Positions 1 through 7,211 of a stretch of DNA of 10,371 nt are shown here, in pieces. The notes below the pieces were generated by a model. That model ran no database searches and had not been told where the DNA came from. It was given only the letters and a program-made list of their open reading frames with translations. The stretch is from Treponema sp. (GTDB lineage: Bacteria; Spirochaetota; Spirochaetia; Treponematales; Treponemataceae), in assembly GCA_003447785.1 (NCBI GenBank), contig DLYJ01000151.1:234-10604 (forward strand), written 5' to 3'. The position numbers and the translations under genes were made by a program. Positions within the stretch are counted from its first letter, which is position 1. Every line of letters starts with the position of its first letter.

Positions 1-33
1 GGCGTTTCTTTTGAAGCAGAATTGTACTGGTAA
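1..33 (+). CDS. Possible C-terminal end of an outer-membrane beta-barrel protein (partial)
   Basis: The first 33 bases read in frame 1 as GVSFEAELYW followed by TAA. Counting back from the end, residues 1, 3, 5, 7 and 9 are W, L, A, F and V. This alternating hydrophobic pattern with a terminal aromatic residue resembles the C-terminal signature used for insertion of outer-membrane proteins. The gene would converge on efp and share the intergenic region that holds the hairpin at 64-97. Only ten codons are visible, so this is a weak call. Another reading frame also stays open over much of the stretch, and the true content lies outside the window. Confidence 0.3.
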   Translation, partial: GVSFEAELYW

Positions 34-63
34 AAAATAATCCGTCTTAAAAGGTGAAAAGGC

Positions 64-97
64 AAAAAAAAAGAGAACCGGAAGGCTCTCTTTTTTT
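64..97 (-). terminator. Rho-independent terminator of efp
   Basis: On the minus strand, 39 bases after the efp stop codon, a stem GAGAGCC / GGTTCTC with a four-base TTCC loop is followed by an uninterrupted run of nine T. An A-run before the stem can pair with the T-run and lengthen it. The one imperfect position is a G-U wobble in minus-strand RNA but an A-C mismatch in plus-strand RNA. The hairpin is therefore better formed for efp transcripts than for anything arriving from the left, though it may act weakly in both directions. Confidence 0.85.
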
Positions 98-135
98 ATC
101 AGACAGAACTTAGTTCTTGAGCGTTGCTCTTGAAG

Positions 136-705
136 TTAGTTCTTGGCGCGTTCTACGAATGAACCGTCGCGTGTATCGATTACGATACGGTCGTCTGTGT
201 TACAGAACAATGGAACTTTTACTTCCATACCTGTATCCAGAGTAGCCGGTTTTGTTGATTTACCAGATGTATCACCTTTAACACCAGGTTCGCAGTATGT
301 GATTGTGCGTGTTACGTTTACAGGGAGACGAACACCTACTGGGTTTCCGTTGTAGTATGTAACTTTGATTTCGTAGTCATCATCAGGAGAGATGTAACCT
401 GCGTTGTCGCCGAGGTAATCTTTATCCAGCATGATGTCGTCATATGTTTCCTGATCCATGAAGTGGTAGTCGTTACCATCGATGTAAGAAAGTTTTACAT
501 TTTTTTCTTCCAGTTCAACTTCTTCGAATTTTTCGCCTGCATCAATACCGAGGTCCTGTGTTGAACCTGTAAGAATATTCTGTACGCGAAGATTTACTGT
601 AATACCCTGGCGTCCACCTTTCTGTCCAAGTTTCTTCTGTACGATGAATGGTGAGTTTTCAAACATAAAAGCTGAGCCAACTTTAATTTCATTTGTTGTA
701 ATCAT
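136..705 (-). CDS. efp: Translation elongation factor P, arginine-32 (EarP-modified) type
   Basis: EF-P binds between the P and E sites of the ribosome and promotes peptide-bond formation at consecutive prolines. The 189 residues give the usual full length, with three domains: a KOW-like N domain (about 1-65) and two OB folds. The tip of the domain-I loop reads KGGRQG, with Arg at position 32. Aligned on the following NILTG segment, Arg32 matches the modified Lys34 of E. coli and Arg32 of Pseudomonas EF-P. The C-terminal part carries the EPGVKGDTSGK signature and a VIDTRDGSF end, as in arginine-type EF-Ps. The ATG at 705 has a good ribosome-binding site (AAAGGAA, about 8 bases upstream). It lies 137 bases downstream of earP, which encodes the probable modifying enzyme, has its own promoter-like sequence, and is followed by a strong terminator. 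Family is certain; rhamnosylation is inferred from Arg32 and EarP. Confidence 0.98.
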   Translation of the reverse strand: MITTNEIKVGSAFMFENSPFIVQKKLGQKGGRQGITVNLRVQNILTGSTQDLGIDAGEKFEEVELEEKNVKLSYIDGNDYHFMDQETYDDIMLDKDYLGDNAGYISPDDDYEIKVTYYNGNPVGVRLPVNVTRTITYCEPGVKGDTSGKSTKPATLDTGMEVKVPLFCNTDDRIVIDTRDGSFVERAKN

Positions 706-731
706 TCCGCTGTTCCTTTAAAAAAGAGTTT

Positions 732-749
732 TGCATTTAACTGCATTTA
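732..749. repeat. Short direct repeat in the efp leader
   Basis: TGCATTTA occurs twice, at 732-739 and 742-749, separated by AC, so the copies repeat every 10 bases, about one helical turn. They lie just downstream of the predicted efp -10 box, over the expected transcription start. That placement would suit an operator, but no known regulator site is recognised and the region is AT-rich enough for coincidence. Confidence 0.45.
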
Positions 750-752
750 TTT

Positions 753-781
753 ATTTTATATATTTTTATATTTTTCTTCAA
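753..781 (-). promoter_or_regulatory. Predicted sigma-70-type promoter of efp
   Basis: Read on the minus strand, TTGAAG (776-781; 4 of 6 matches to TTGACA) is followed after exactly 17 bases by TAAAAT (753-758; 5 of 6 matches to TATAAT). The spacer is very AT-rich. Transcription would begin near 746, giving a leader of about 40 bases before the efp ATG. Position, spacing and the presence of an efp-only terminator downstream support a promoter separate from earP. No experiment is implied. Confidence 0.55.
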
Positions 782-815
782 GTAGAACAGTTTTGAGATT
801 TGCAAGGCGGGCAAC

Positions 816-838
816 GGTGTTGAATAAGGTGTTGAATA
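816..838. repeat. Perfect 11-base tandem direct repeat between earP and efp
   Basis: GGTGTTGAATA is present at 816-826 and again at 828-838, separated by a single A, so the unit repeats every 12 bases. It ends four bases from the earP stop codon and lies about 35 bases upstream of the predicted efp -35 box. It could be a regulator-binding repeat or a small duplication. Function is unknown. Confidence 0.6.
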
Positions 839-842
839 TAGA

Positions 843-1994
843 TCAGAGGCTCTTTATGTAATTCAATAAATTCATTGCCAGATTACCGTTCAAAAGAAGG
901 TCTTTGCTGAAATGGGCAAAATCTGCTGTGAGCTTACCCTCGTAAGATGCAAGAAATATTTCAACAAGGTCGCCGCTGTCAAGATCCTTGTCCGGTGTGT
1001 TGTAATTGAACCACTGGCGCCTTAAGTTCTGTCCCAGTTTTTCATCACTGATGTACGGGACAAGTTTATTCAGTACGGCTTCTACTTTGACAAGCTGGTA
1101 ATTATCTTCCTGAACGTAGGCGTGCCAGAAAAAGGGCTTTGAGCAGAGACAGGCCCGGGAAAGGGAGTCTTCTCCGCGGATAAAGTTAAAGTCAGACCTG
1201 CATAAAAGAGCGTCCCATTCGCCCTGTGCCATAAAGGGAAGCGCTGTAAATTCAAGTTTTGAGCCTGTAGCTTCCTGTGCTTTTTTTGCGTAAGGAAGGC
1301 TTTTTCCGTCTGCCGCAAGAACCTTTACCTTAAAGTTAGGATTTTTCTGTTGAATCAGAGCCTGGAATTCAATAAGGGCCTTAAAAACTGCCGTAAAATC
1401 ACGCTCGTAGGAAAAAAGTGTAACTGTAAACTCATCTGCGTTTGGGGAACTCTGTTTTGCCTTTGAAAGACAGTTCATAAAAGACCTGTCCAGAATCATT
1501 CCGCCGGTTTTTGCAGTAAAGCCGGGCATAAAGTTGACCTTTTTTACAAGTGCACTTCGGGTTCCGCTTTTGAGGCAGTGAAACTCTTCTGCATAATCTT
1601 CTGCGGTTAAATATTCAACATTGATTATCCGGTAGAGTTTTGTGTTGTTTTTATCAAATAAAATGTCTTCAAGAAAGTCAGGCCGTCCGCACTGAAAGCA
1701 CTCAAGAATTACGCCAAAGTCCGGCATAAAGCCGTTTAATTCAATAAGATGGGAAATGGTGATGTTCCAGTCGATTATGGTCCATCGGGCGCCGTTGTAT
1801 TCAATTTTCTGGAGCTTTTTGTTTTTGTCCACTGCGCTGTTCATGGCGGCAAAGGACTGTAAATCTGAACAGATGATATTCAGTTGAATTGTTGAATCGA
1901 TATCGCTTATGGCACGGGCAAGGCGGTAAACCACGCCGATGTCGCCAAAATTATCTACAACTTTGCACAAAAGTGTAATTTCCTTTGTCTGCAT
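843..1994 (-). CDS. earP: EarP, EF-P arginine 32 rhamnosyltransferase
   Basis: EarP (formerly DUF2331) transfers rhamnose from dTDP-beta-L-rhamnose to Arg32 of EF-P in the cytoplasm, activating it for polyproline rescue. It is an inverting GT-B glycosyltransferase. The 383 residues match the family length of about 370-390. The N-terminal motif DNFGDIG (Asp14 to Gly20) contains the two aspartates equivalent to catalytic/structural Asp13 and Asp17 of Pseudomonas EarP. NVEYLTAE (125-132) and FMPGFTAKTGG (155-165) are family-typical. RGEDS (273-277) supplies the nucleotide-sugar-binding Glu275, equivalent to Glu273. All key residues seem present, so it should be active. The ATG at 1994 follows a GAGG only 4 bases upstream. 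It sits 12 bases after the lipase gene, so it is probably cotranscribed with it, and it is followed by efp. An Arg32 EF-P next door makes the assignment very secure. Confidence 0.97.
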   Translation of the reverse strand: MQTKEITLLCKVVDNFGDIGVVYRLARAISDIDSTIQLNIICSDLQSFAAMNSAVDKNKKLQKIEYNGARWTIIDWNITISHLIELNGFMPDFGVILECFQCGRPDFLEDILFDKNNTKLYRIINVEYLTAEDYAEEFHCLKSGTRSALVKKVNFMPGFTAKTGGMILDRSFMNCLSKAKQSSPNADEFTVTLFSYERDFTAVFKALIEFQALIQQKNPNFKVKVLAADGKSLPYAKKAQEATGSKLEFTALPFMAQGEWDALLCRSDFNFIRGEDSLSRACLCSKPFFWHAYVQEDNYQLVKVEAVLNKLVPYISDEKLGQNLRRQWFNYNTPDKDLDSGDLVEIFLASYEGKLTADFAHFSKDLLLNGNLAMNLLNYIKSL

Positions 1995-2006
1995 AATTCC
2001 TCAAAA

Positions 2007-4154
2007 TTAGAAGCGGATTCCGAACTGGAAGTTTGGTACGACTGCAAAACTTGAGTTTGCGTCTGCGTGTCCGGTGGGGGTTACACGGTAGCCGTCACTG
2101 AAGGCTGCGTCGTTAAAATCGTAAATATGAGCTTCAAGGACGATGGCACCGAAAAGGCGGGTCTTGTGTTTTGGCATGAATGAAAGGGAAATTCTTGCTG
2201 CCGGAACAAGATTGTAACGGCTGTCATCCTGCCCGAGAAGCTTGTCGTCCATGATAAAATAGAATTTTGAAAAGAGTTCAAGATCAAGCAGGACAGGTCC
2301 CCACAAAATACAGCGTGTTCCGAAGCCGGGACTTAATTCGAGGGAACGGAAGGGCTTGATAAAGTTGTGGCTTGCAAGAAGGCTTCCGTAAATGAGACGG
2401 TTTCCCAGGTGAACGCCGCCTCCAAGTTCGCCGGATGTTGCGCCGTAGATCTCGCCGGTTACGTCAAAGGTAATTGCCTGGCGGGTTTTACCGTCTTTTC
2501 TTAATTTACGCGCCTGTGAGCCGTAAATCTTTTTCGGGTTAACCTCGGTTTCTTCAAGGGTATTTAAGCCTGCGGTAAATTTATAGACTCTTCCCGCAAA
2601 GGGGTGGAAGGCTTTTTTGTCAAATTCTTCAATCAGGGTTCCGGCGGCACTGTAGTGCTGGATTTTTGCGCTCATGTGTGTGGGAATAACGCTTTCCTTG
2701 GAAATAATTATGCTGAATTCATCATTTGCAGGAATTCCAACCTGAACAGAATCCTGTAAAAATGAACTTGCCGCAACCGGAAGGTTAACCTTTGAAAAAT
2801 CAACCTTGCCGTCCATAATCGAAGCAACCGCCTTTCCTTCTTTATCAAAAACCGCGTAGTCACAGTTGCCCTTAAAGACAATAATGCCCGTACCTTTTTC
2901 AGAAAAAACTTCCTCTTCGTCCAGGGCAAGCATCCAGGAAAGATAGCCTTCCATGGCGTGCATGTCGAGGAATGCGTTGATTAATTCGTCCTTGCCGTAG
3001 CCAAACTGTTTTGTAAGCCAGTTTGCAATTATTGAATCCAGAAAGCCTTCCTCAGCCTTCTGTTTTTTATTGCCGGTCGAAAAGATTTTAATAAAAATGG
3101 CCTCGGTGCGTTTTCTCAGGCCGAGAACTCCTGTGTAAAAACTGTTTACGTTCTTGTTGTAGCTTGTTGTGATGGCAGATACCTGAATCGGCAGAAAAGG
3201 TCCCGTCCTGAAGGGCTGGTAATCCCGGAGTAAGAATTTGTTGTAGTAAGAGTTCATTTTTTTGAGCAGGGTGCCTTCAAACAAATCCTTGTCGCAGTTC
3301 CATGCATTGACGAGGGCGCGGGTGTTTCCGAATTTCTTGAACTTCCACTTGTCGTAATTCATGGGAACTGTGGGAACAATGTCTTCTGCGCTGACTATAT
3401 TCCAGATGTAGCCGTATTTTTGGTCCCAGGCGTCATTTTGTGTCGTAACGTTTGGAGTTGCAAAGGTGTAGGCGTAGACCCTGGATGAATCAAAAATATC
3501 TGAATTTAAAAACCAGGCTGCAAGCAGGTTTGCAACCGCAGCCCCGCGGCTGTGACCGGTAATCAGAAAATAGCAGTTATCGATATCGATTCTGTTTTTT
3601 AAGAGGTAGGAAATCAACGCGGTATGAACCTGCTGGGTTGCCCGCATAAAACCTTCGTGGTAAAGGTCCTGCTTCTGAGTCCTGTCGCTTACGTTGACGT
3701 TTGAAATCCATTCGTTTGCATTTAAGGGAGTTCCGCGGATTACAATAAAAATCAAATTGTGCTTTCCGGTTGAACTCTGGATTTGTTTTGTGGCAAAACT
3801 GAAGGCAGTCTGGTCGTTTCCCCAGAGGCTGTCTTCATAATCTACATCGTAATGATATTCAACAAGGGCGCTTTCAAAACCCAGGGCTTCGTAGCATTTT
3901 GAAAGTTCGTTGCCCGGATTTGAGGAGTCTGCATCTACATAGGCAACTTCCGCAAAAACTGCGGCAATGCGGGCAAGGTCGTGGTTATAGGTATGGGCGG
4001 AGTTTTTGCCAAACCAGGATTCGTCCCATTCAAGCTGAACAGGCACGCTCTCTTCTCCAACGGTAGAAAAGCCCCTGACAGGAAAGGTTACCGTCTTTGC
4101 AAAAGCAAGTGAATTAAGTAGGGCTATGGCGGCAAAAAGGCTTAGTCGTTTCAT
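2007..4154 (-). CDS. Secreted class-3 lipase fused to a C-terminal outer-membrane beta-barrel-like domain
   Basis: The 715-residue protein starts with a clear signal peptide (MKRLSLF to AFA, cleavage near residue 19). Residues about 55-410 form an alpha/beta-hydrolase of the lipase class 3 group: YNHDLARIAAVFAEVAY (57-73) is typical of the family start, the nucleophile is Ser202 in GHSRG, the acid is probably Asp258 in SAEDIVPTVP, and the base is probably His399 in DMHAMEGY. Residues about 420-545 are a separate beta-rich segment. Residues about 555-715 contain roughly eight alternating amphipathic stretches and end in NFQFGIRF, a classic outer-membrane insertion signature with terminal Phe. 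The natural reading is a lipid ester hydrolase anchored in the outer membrane by its own barrel; the substrate cannot be told. It begins 3 bases after the htrA stop, so translation is probably coupled. The nearest Shine-Dalgarno-like AGGGGA is 15 bases upstream of the ATG, inside htrA. Confidence 0.9.
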   Translation of the reverse strand: MKRLSLFAAIALLNSLAFAKTVTFPVRGFSTVGEESVPVQLEWDESWFGKNSAHTYNHDLARIAAVFAEVAYVDADSSNPGNELSKCYEALGFESALVEYHYDVDYEDSLWGNDQTAFSFATKQIQSSTGKHNLIFIVIRGTPLNANEWISNVNVSDRTQKQDLYHEGFMRATQQVHTALISYLLKNRIDIDNCYFLITGHSRGAAVANLLAAWFLNSDIFDSSRVYAYTFATPNVTTQNDAWDQKYGYIWNIVSAEDIVPTVPMNYDKWKFKKFGNTRALVNAWNCDKDLFEGTLLKKMNSYYNKFLLRDYQPFRTGPFLPIQVSAITTSYNKNVNSFYTGVLGLRKRTEAIFIKIFSTGNKKQKAEEGFLDSIIANWLTKQFGYGKDELINAFLDMHAMEGYLSWMLALDEEEVFSEKGTGIIVFKGNCDYAVFDKEGKAVASIMDGKVDFSKVNLPVAASSFLQDSVQVGIPANDEFSIIISKESVIPTHMSAKIQHYSAAGTLIEEFDKKAFHPFAGRVYKFTAGLNTLEETEVNPKKIYGSQARKLRKDGKTRQAITFDVTGEIYGATSGELGGGVHLGNRLIYGSLLASHNFIKPFRSLELSPGFGTRCILWGPVLLDLELFSKFYFIMDDKLLGQDDSRYNLVPAARISLSFMPKHKTRLFGAIVLEAHIYDFNDAAFSDGYRVTPTGHADANSSFAVVPNFQFGIRF

Positions 4155-4157
4155 TTT

Positions 4158-5444
4158 TTACAGCTGTGTTCCCCTGTCACTTGAATCTACGTCAGCGCCG
4201 TCCAGCTGGATTTTGAGCTTTTTGAATTCACCGTCGCGCATAACGGTTACAGTAACTGTATCGTTGGGGCGTTTTGATTCAAGGGCGCTGGTGTAGTCTG
4301 CGTAAGTTCTTACGTCAATATTGTCGATGGCAGTGATGATGTCTCCGCCAAGATAAATTGTTGTGGGGTTAAATCTGCTTCCGTACTGAACTGCCTTAGT
4401 TCCACCCCGCAGGCCTCCTTTTTCTGCGTTGCTTCCGCTTTCAACCTGGCTGATGAGAATTCCATAATTGATGCTTAAGCCTGCGTAAGAAGCGATATTT
4501 GATGTCATCTGAACAGGATAAATATTCATTGTACCGCGCCGTACCCTGCCGTACTTGAGAAGGTCGTTTACAACGCGGCGGGCAGTGCTTACAGGAACCG
4601 CAAAACCGATTCCAGCTGAAGAGCCTGAGTTTGAAATAATCATGGTATTGATTCCCACCATTTTGCCCCGTGTATCAAGTAGCGGTCCGCCGCTGTTGCC
4701 CGGGTTGATGGCCGCATCCGTCTGAATCATGTTGCGGATAATTACGTTTTTGCTTTCCTGAATCGGGCGTCCAAGTCCGGAGATAATTCCGGTGGTCATT
4801 GTGCGTTCAAGGGCGAAGGGGTTTCCGATGGCGATAACTTTCTGTCCGACCTTCAGAGCCTTTGAGTCGCCGAAATCGATTGTCTTGAGCTGAACGTTTT
4901 CCGGCGGGTCAAATTTGAGGACTGCGATGTCGCTTTCCACGTCCTGACCGATTACGCGGCCTTCGTAACTTGTGCCGTCCCAGAGGGAAATGCTGATTTT
5001 ATTTGCCTTGCTGATTACATGAACGTTTGTTACAACATAACCCCGTTTGTCGATGATTGAACCTGAGCCTGAGCCGCCGTCCTGAACAACCGGTTCAAGA
5101 AACCAGTTGATTCCCATAACCTGTGTCGTGATGTTTACAACGGCTTCGTTGCATTTTTCGTAAACGTAAATATTCTGTTCTTCGTCCTGAGTGTACTGGG
5201 AAGAAGATGTTGCAGTTTTAGTTACCTTCGGCTGTTCCGCAGGGGCAGGTTCAACAGGAGAATCTTCTTCCGGAATTTCCTGTTCCGTAAGCTGTACTGC
5301 TGTGGTTGAAGTTTCCGTGATTTGTTCTTTATTTGAATTAGTTTTTTTAGAAACAAAAACGATTGCCAGGGTTGCGAGTAAAGCGCCTGCAATAATGCTG
5401 AAAAAAGCGGTTTTGAATAACTGATGTCTTGTGTATAAATTCAT
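4158..5444 (-). CDS. htrA: HtrA/DegP-type S1C serine protease, membrane-anchored, single PDZ domain
   Basis: This is an envelope quality-control protease that degrades misfolded periplasmic proteins. Counting 428 residues from the ATG at 5444, there is one N-terminal membrane segment (about 11-30), which may be an uncleaved anchor or signal. An acidic, proline-rich linker (about 40-85) follows, then a trypsin-like domain with the complete triad: His142 in TNVHVI, Asp172 in ESDIAVLKF, and Ser251 in NPGNSGGPLL. One PDZ domain lies at about 308-412. The reading frame is open to a TTG at 5480 that overlaps pfp. I prefer the ATG because MNLYTRHQ followed by the hydrophobic stretch looks like a natural start and the TTG lacks a ribosome-binding site. 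It lies 19 bases after pfp and 3 bases before the lipase gene, consistent with one operon. It could help fold or clear the neighbouring surface proteins, but that is inference. Confidence 0.94.
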   Translation of the reverse strand: MNLYTRHQLFKTAFFSIIAGALLATLAIVFVSKKTNSNKEQITETSTTAVQLTEQEIPEEDSPVEPAPAEQPKVTKTATSSSQYTQDEEQNIYVYEKCNEAVVNITTQVMGINWFLEPVVQDGGSGSGSIIDKRGYVVTNVHVISKANKISISLWDGTSYEGRVIGQDVESDIAVLKFDPPENVQLKTIDFGDSKALKVGQKVIAIGNPFALERTMTTGIISGLGRPIQESKNVIIRNMIQTDAAINPGNSGGPLLDTRGKMVGINTMIISNSGSSAGIGFAVPVSTARRVVNDLLKYGRVRRGTMNIYPVQMTSNIASYAGLSINYGILISQVESGSNAEKGGLRGGTKAVQYGSRFNPTTIYLGGDIITAIDNIDVRTYADYTSALESKRPNDTVTVTVMRDGEFKKLKIQLDGADVDSSDRGTQL

Positions 5445-5463
5445 AGTAAAAATATAACTAAAT

Positions 5464-5470
5464 TCACCTT
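5464..5470 (-). promoter_or_regulatory. Distant Shine-Dalgarno-like site for htrA overlapping the pfp stop
   Basis: AAGGTGA on the minus strand contains the pfp stop codon TGA. The AAGG is the only purine-rich match near the htrA start, but 22 bases separate it from the preferred ATG at 5444, well above the usual 5-10. Either translation is coupled to termination of pfp, or the htrA start differs from the one chosen here. Confidence 0.35.
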
Positions 5471-7125
5471 GTGGAATCAAGTCTGAGCGTTTCAGTTATG
5501 CGGTCACAGACAGATGGAGGACCGTAGTATTGAATTGGTCCCGGAAAGCGGTAATCCGTGTTTACTGCCCATTCATCCCGGTGTTTTTCAAACTCCTTGA
5601 ATGCGGGAGCGGTAATGTCTACAAGGGATTTTGAAACTACAGGCTTTAACTTTCCCTTTCGTGTTTCCATTCCCATCATCATTGTGAGGGGAACGCCTCC
5701 GGCAAGCCATTTGTCAGGAGATGAGGCCAGGTTTTTTATGCAGGTAATGTAGCCGTTTGCGTTGTTTGCTGCCAGTAAAAAGGCGGCTTTTCCCAGGGCG
5801 TAACAGTAATTGCAGTCAAAGTTTGAAGGAAAAACAGAGCGGCCTTCATAGCCGTAAAAAAGTGCCATGGGAGAAAACTTTCCCCTGTAGGTGCCGATTC
5901 CCTGCATTGTTTCCAGGTAGTTTTTGCACATAATGATAAAAAGTTTTTCCGTTTCAATCTGGCTTACGATGATGTTTCCGTGGGGGTCCCGGAGCCCCAG
6001 AAACTGTTCTGCAAGTTCAGGGGGAAGAAGCTCAAGGGTGTCAAAGGCGGCCGACGAAATGCGGCTTTTGAGCCACTTTTTTTTGGACTCAAGGGTTGTG
6101 AGGGCTGTAAAAACCTTTTCGTATTCAACCCAGTTTCGGTTAAGCTCGTTGATAAGGTTTGCAGTCTCCGGAATGAATTCAACAATGCCTTCCGGAATCA
6201 GAATTGTTCCGAAGTTGAGCCCCTTTTCGGCCCGTTTTGCGATTACGGTGCAAATGTCGTGGAGAATCTGCGCCAGTCCAATGTTTTTTGCGGCAATTTC
6301 TTCTCCAATCAGCGTAACATTGGGATGAACCTGGAGCGCGCATTCAAGTGCGATGTGGCTCGCTGAACGGCCCATGAGTTTTACAAAGTTCCAGTATTTT
6401 TTTGAAGACATCGTGTCCCGGGACAGCGAGCCGATCAGTGCCGAATAAACCTTTGTTGCAGTGTCGAATCCGAAGGAAGTTTCGATAAATTTGTTTTTTA
6501 AGTCACCGTCGATTGTTTTTGGAACTCCGATTACGCAGCATTTGATTTTGTTCTGTTCAAAGCACTCTGCAAGGAAGGCGGCGTTTGTGTTGCTGTCATC
6601 GCCTCCGATTATTATGAGTGCGTCCAGTCTGAGTTTTTTGACAGTGGCGATTGTTTTTGCAATCTGGTCTTCTGTTTCGATTTTTGTTCGTCCGCTTCCG
6701 ATTATGTCAAAACCGCCGGTGTTGCGGTATTCGTCGATTTTTTGTTTTTCAAGAATTTCGTAATCGCCTTTTACAAGTCCGCCCGGTCCCAAATGAAATC
6801 CGTACAGGGTTGAATCCGGATTTGCCTGTTTGAGCGCGTCAAAAATTCCGGCTATTACGTTGTGACCGCCCGGTGCCTGGCCTCCGCTTAAAAGGACGCC
6901 GACGTGCCGTTTTTTTCCGCCTTCTTCATTTTGTCCCTTGATAAAGGAAAGTTCAGGGCGGCCTGCGGTCAGGGGAAACTCTTTCTGAATCTGTTCATGA
7001 TTTTCTGACTGGAGAATCGCTGAGCCTGTCTTTACAACAACGTCCGTCGCGTTCTGTTCCAGTATGAGAGGAATTTTTGGAATGTAGCCGTAGCGTTCTC
7101 TTTGAAGCTCTGATAAAAAATCCAT
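5464..7125 (-). CDS. pfp: Diphosphate-dependent 6-phosphofructokinase, long form (PFP)
   Basis: The enzyme reversibly phosphorylates fructose 6-phosphate with pyrophosphate instead of ATP, a cytoplasmic glycolysis/gluconeogenesis step. The 553 residues match the long PFP clade found in spirochetes and plants. Motifs in order: GGQAPGG (81-87) for phosphate binding; GGDDSNTN (174-181), where Asp177 replaces the Gly of ATP-dependent enzymes and marks PPi use; PKTIDGD (202-208) with catalytic Asp206 and the PPi-type Lys203; MGRSASHIA (251-259) for substrate binding; IPEGIVEF (310-317); and YEGRSVFPS near residue 425. The ATG at 7125 gives the expected MDFLSELQRERY start, but no good Shine-Dalgarno precedes it. 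The 86-base gap to the upstream PEGA gene could hold a promoter, though none is convincing. It stands first in a tight run with htrA, the lipase and earP. Treponemes can also carry a second, shorter phosphofructokinase, which is not seen here. Confidence 0.97.
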   Translation of the reverse strand: MDFLSELQRERYGYIPKIPLILEQNATDVVVKTGSAILQSENHEQIQKEFPLTAGRPELSFIKGQNEEGGKKRHVGVLLSGGQAPGGHNVIAGIFDALKQANPDSTLYGFHLGPGGLVKGDYEILEKQKIDEYRNTGGFDIIGSGRTKIETEDQIAKTIATVKKLRLDALIIIGGDDSNTNAAFLAECFEQNKIKCCVIGVPKTIDGDLKNKFIETSFGFDTATKVYSALIGSLSRDTMSSKKYWNFVKLMGRSASHIALECALQVHPNVTLIGEEIAAKNIGLAQILHDICTVIAKRAEKGLNFGTILIPEGIVEFIPETANLINELNRNWVEYEKVFTALTTLESKKKWLKSRISSAAFDTLELLPPELAEQFLGLRDPHGNIIVSQIETEKLFIIMCKNYLETMQGIGTYRGKFSPMALFYGYEGRSVFPSNFDCNYCYALGKAAFLLAANNANGYITCIKNLASSPDKWLAGGVPLTMMMGMETRKGKLKPVVSKSLVDITAPAFKEFEKHRDEWAVNTDYRFPGPIQYYGPPSVCDRITETLRLDSTR

Positions 7126-7151
7126 GTATTATCAGTATGGGGGAGAAGTTT

Positions 7152-7197
7152 AAAAAAATCAAATAATTAAGAATTAGAATTTACCCTTTGATTATTT
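7152..7197 (-). terminator. Weak AT-rich hairpin with T-tract after the PEGA gene
   Basis: On the minus strand, shortly after the PEGA-protein stop codon, AAATAATCAA can pair with TTAATTATTT over ten base pairs, including one G-U. The loop is 17 bases and is followed by GA and seven T (7152-7158). With no G-C-rich core, termination would be partial at best. It may attenuate read-through from radC-PEGA into pfp. The rest of the 7126-7211 gap shows nothing else convincing. Confidence 0.3.
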
Positions 7198-7211
7198 ATG
7201 CATCCGGGATT

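Noticed and set aside
143-355. Plus-strand open frame of 70 codons opposite efp.
   Set aside because: It is antisense to the conserved C-terminal half of EF-P and has no recognisable protein features.
5445-5480. Upstream TTG start for htrA that would add 12 residues and overlap pfp.
   Set aside because: No ribosome-binding site precedes it, and the added residues push the membrane segment away from the N terminus. The ATG at 5444 gives a more natural protein.
5924-6366. Two overlapping plus-strand open frames of 134 and 128 codons.
   Set aside because: They lie wholly antisense to pfp, which has all its family motifs through this stretch. The translations show no domain, signal or membrane pattern, and long antisense frames are expected opposite a conserved gene.
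7128-7133. GATAAT just before the pfp ATG as a -10 box giving a leaderless transcript.
   Set aside because: No -35 box is found at 16-18 bases, and the start would fall on the ATG itself. It is too speculative to list as a promoter.
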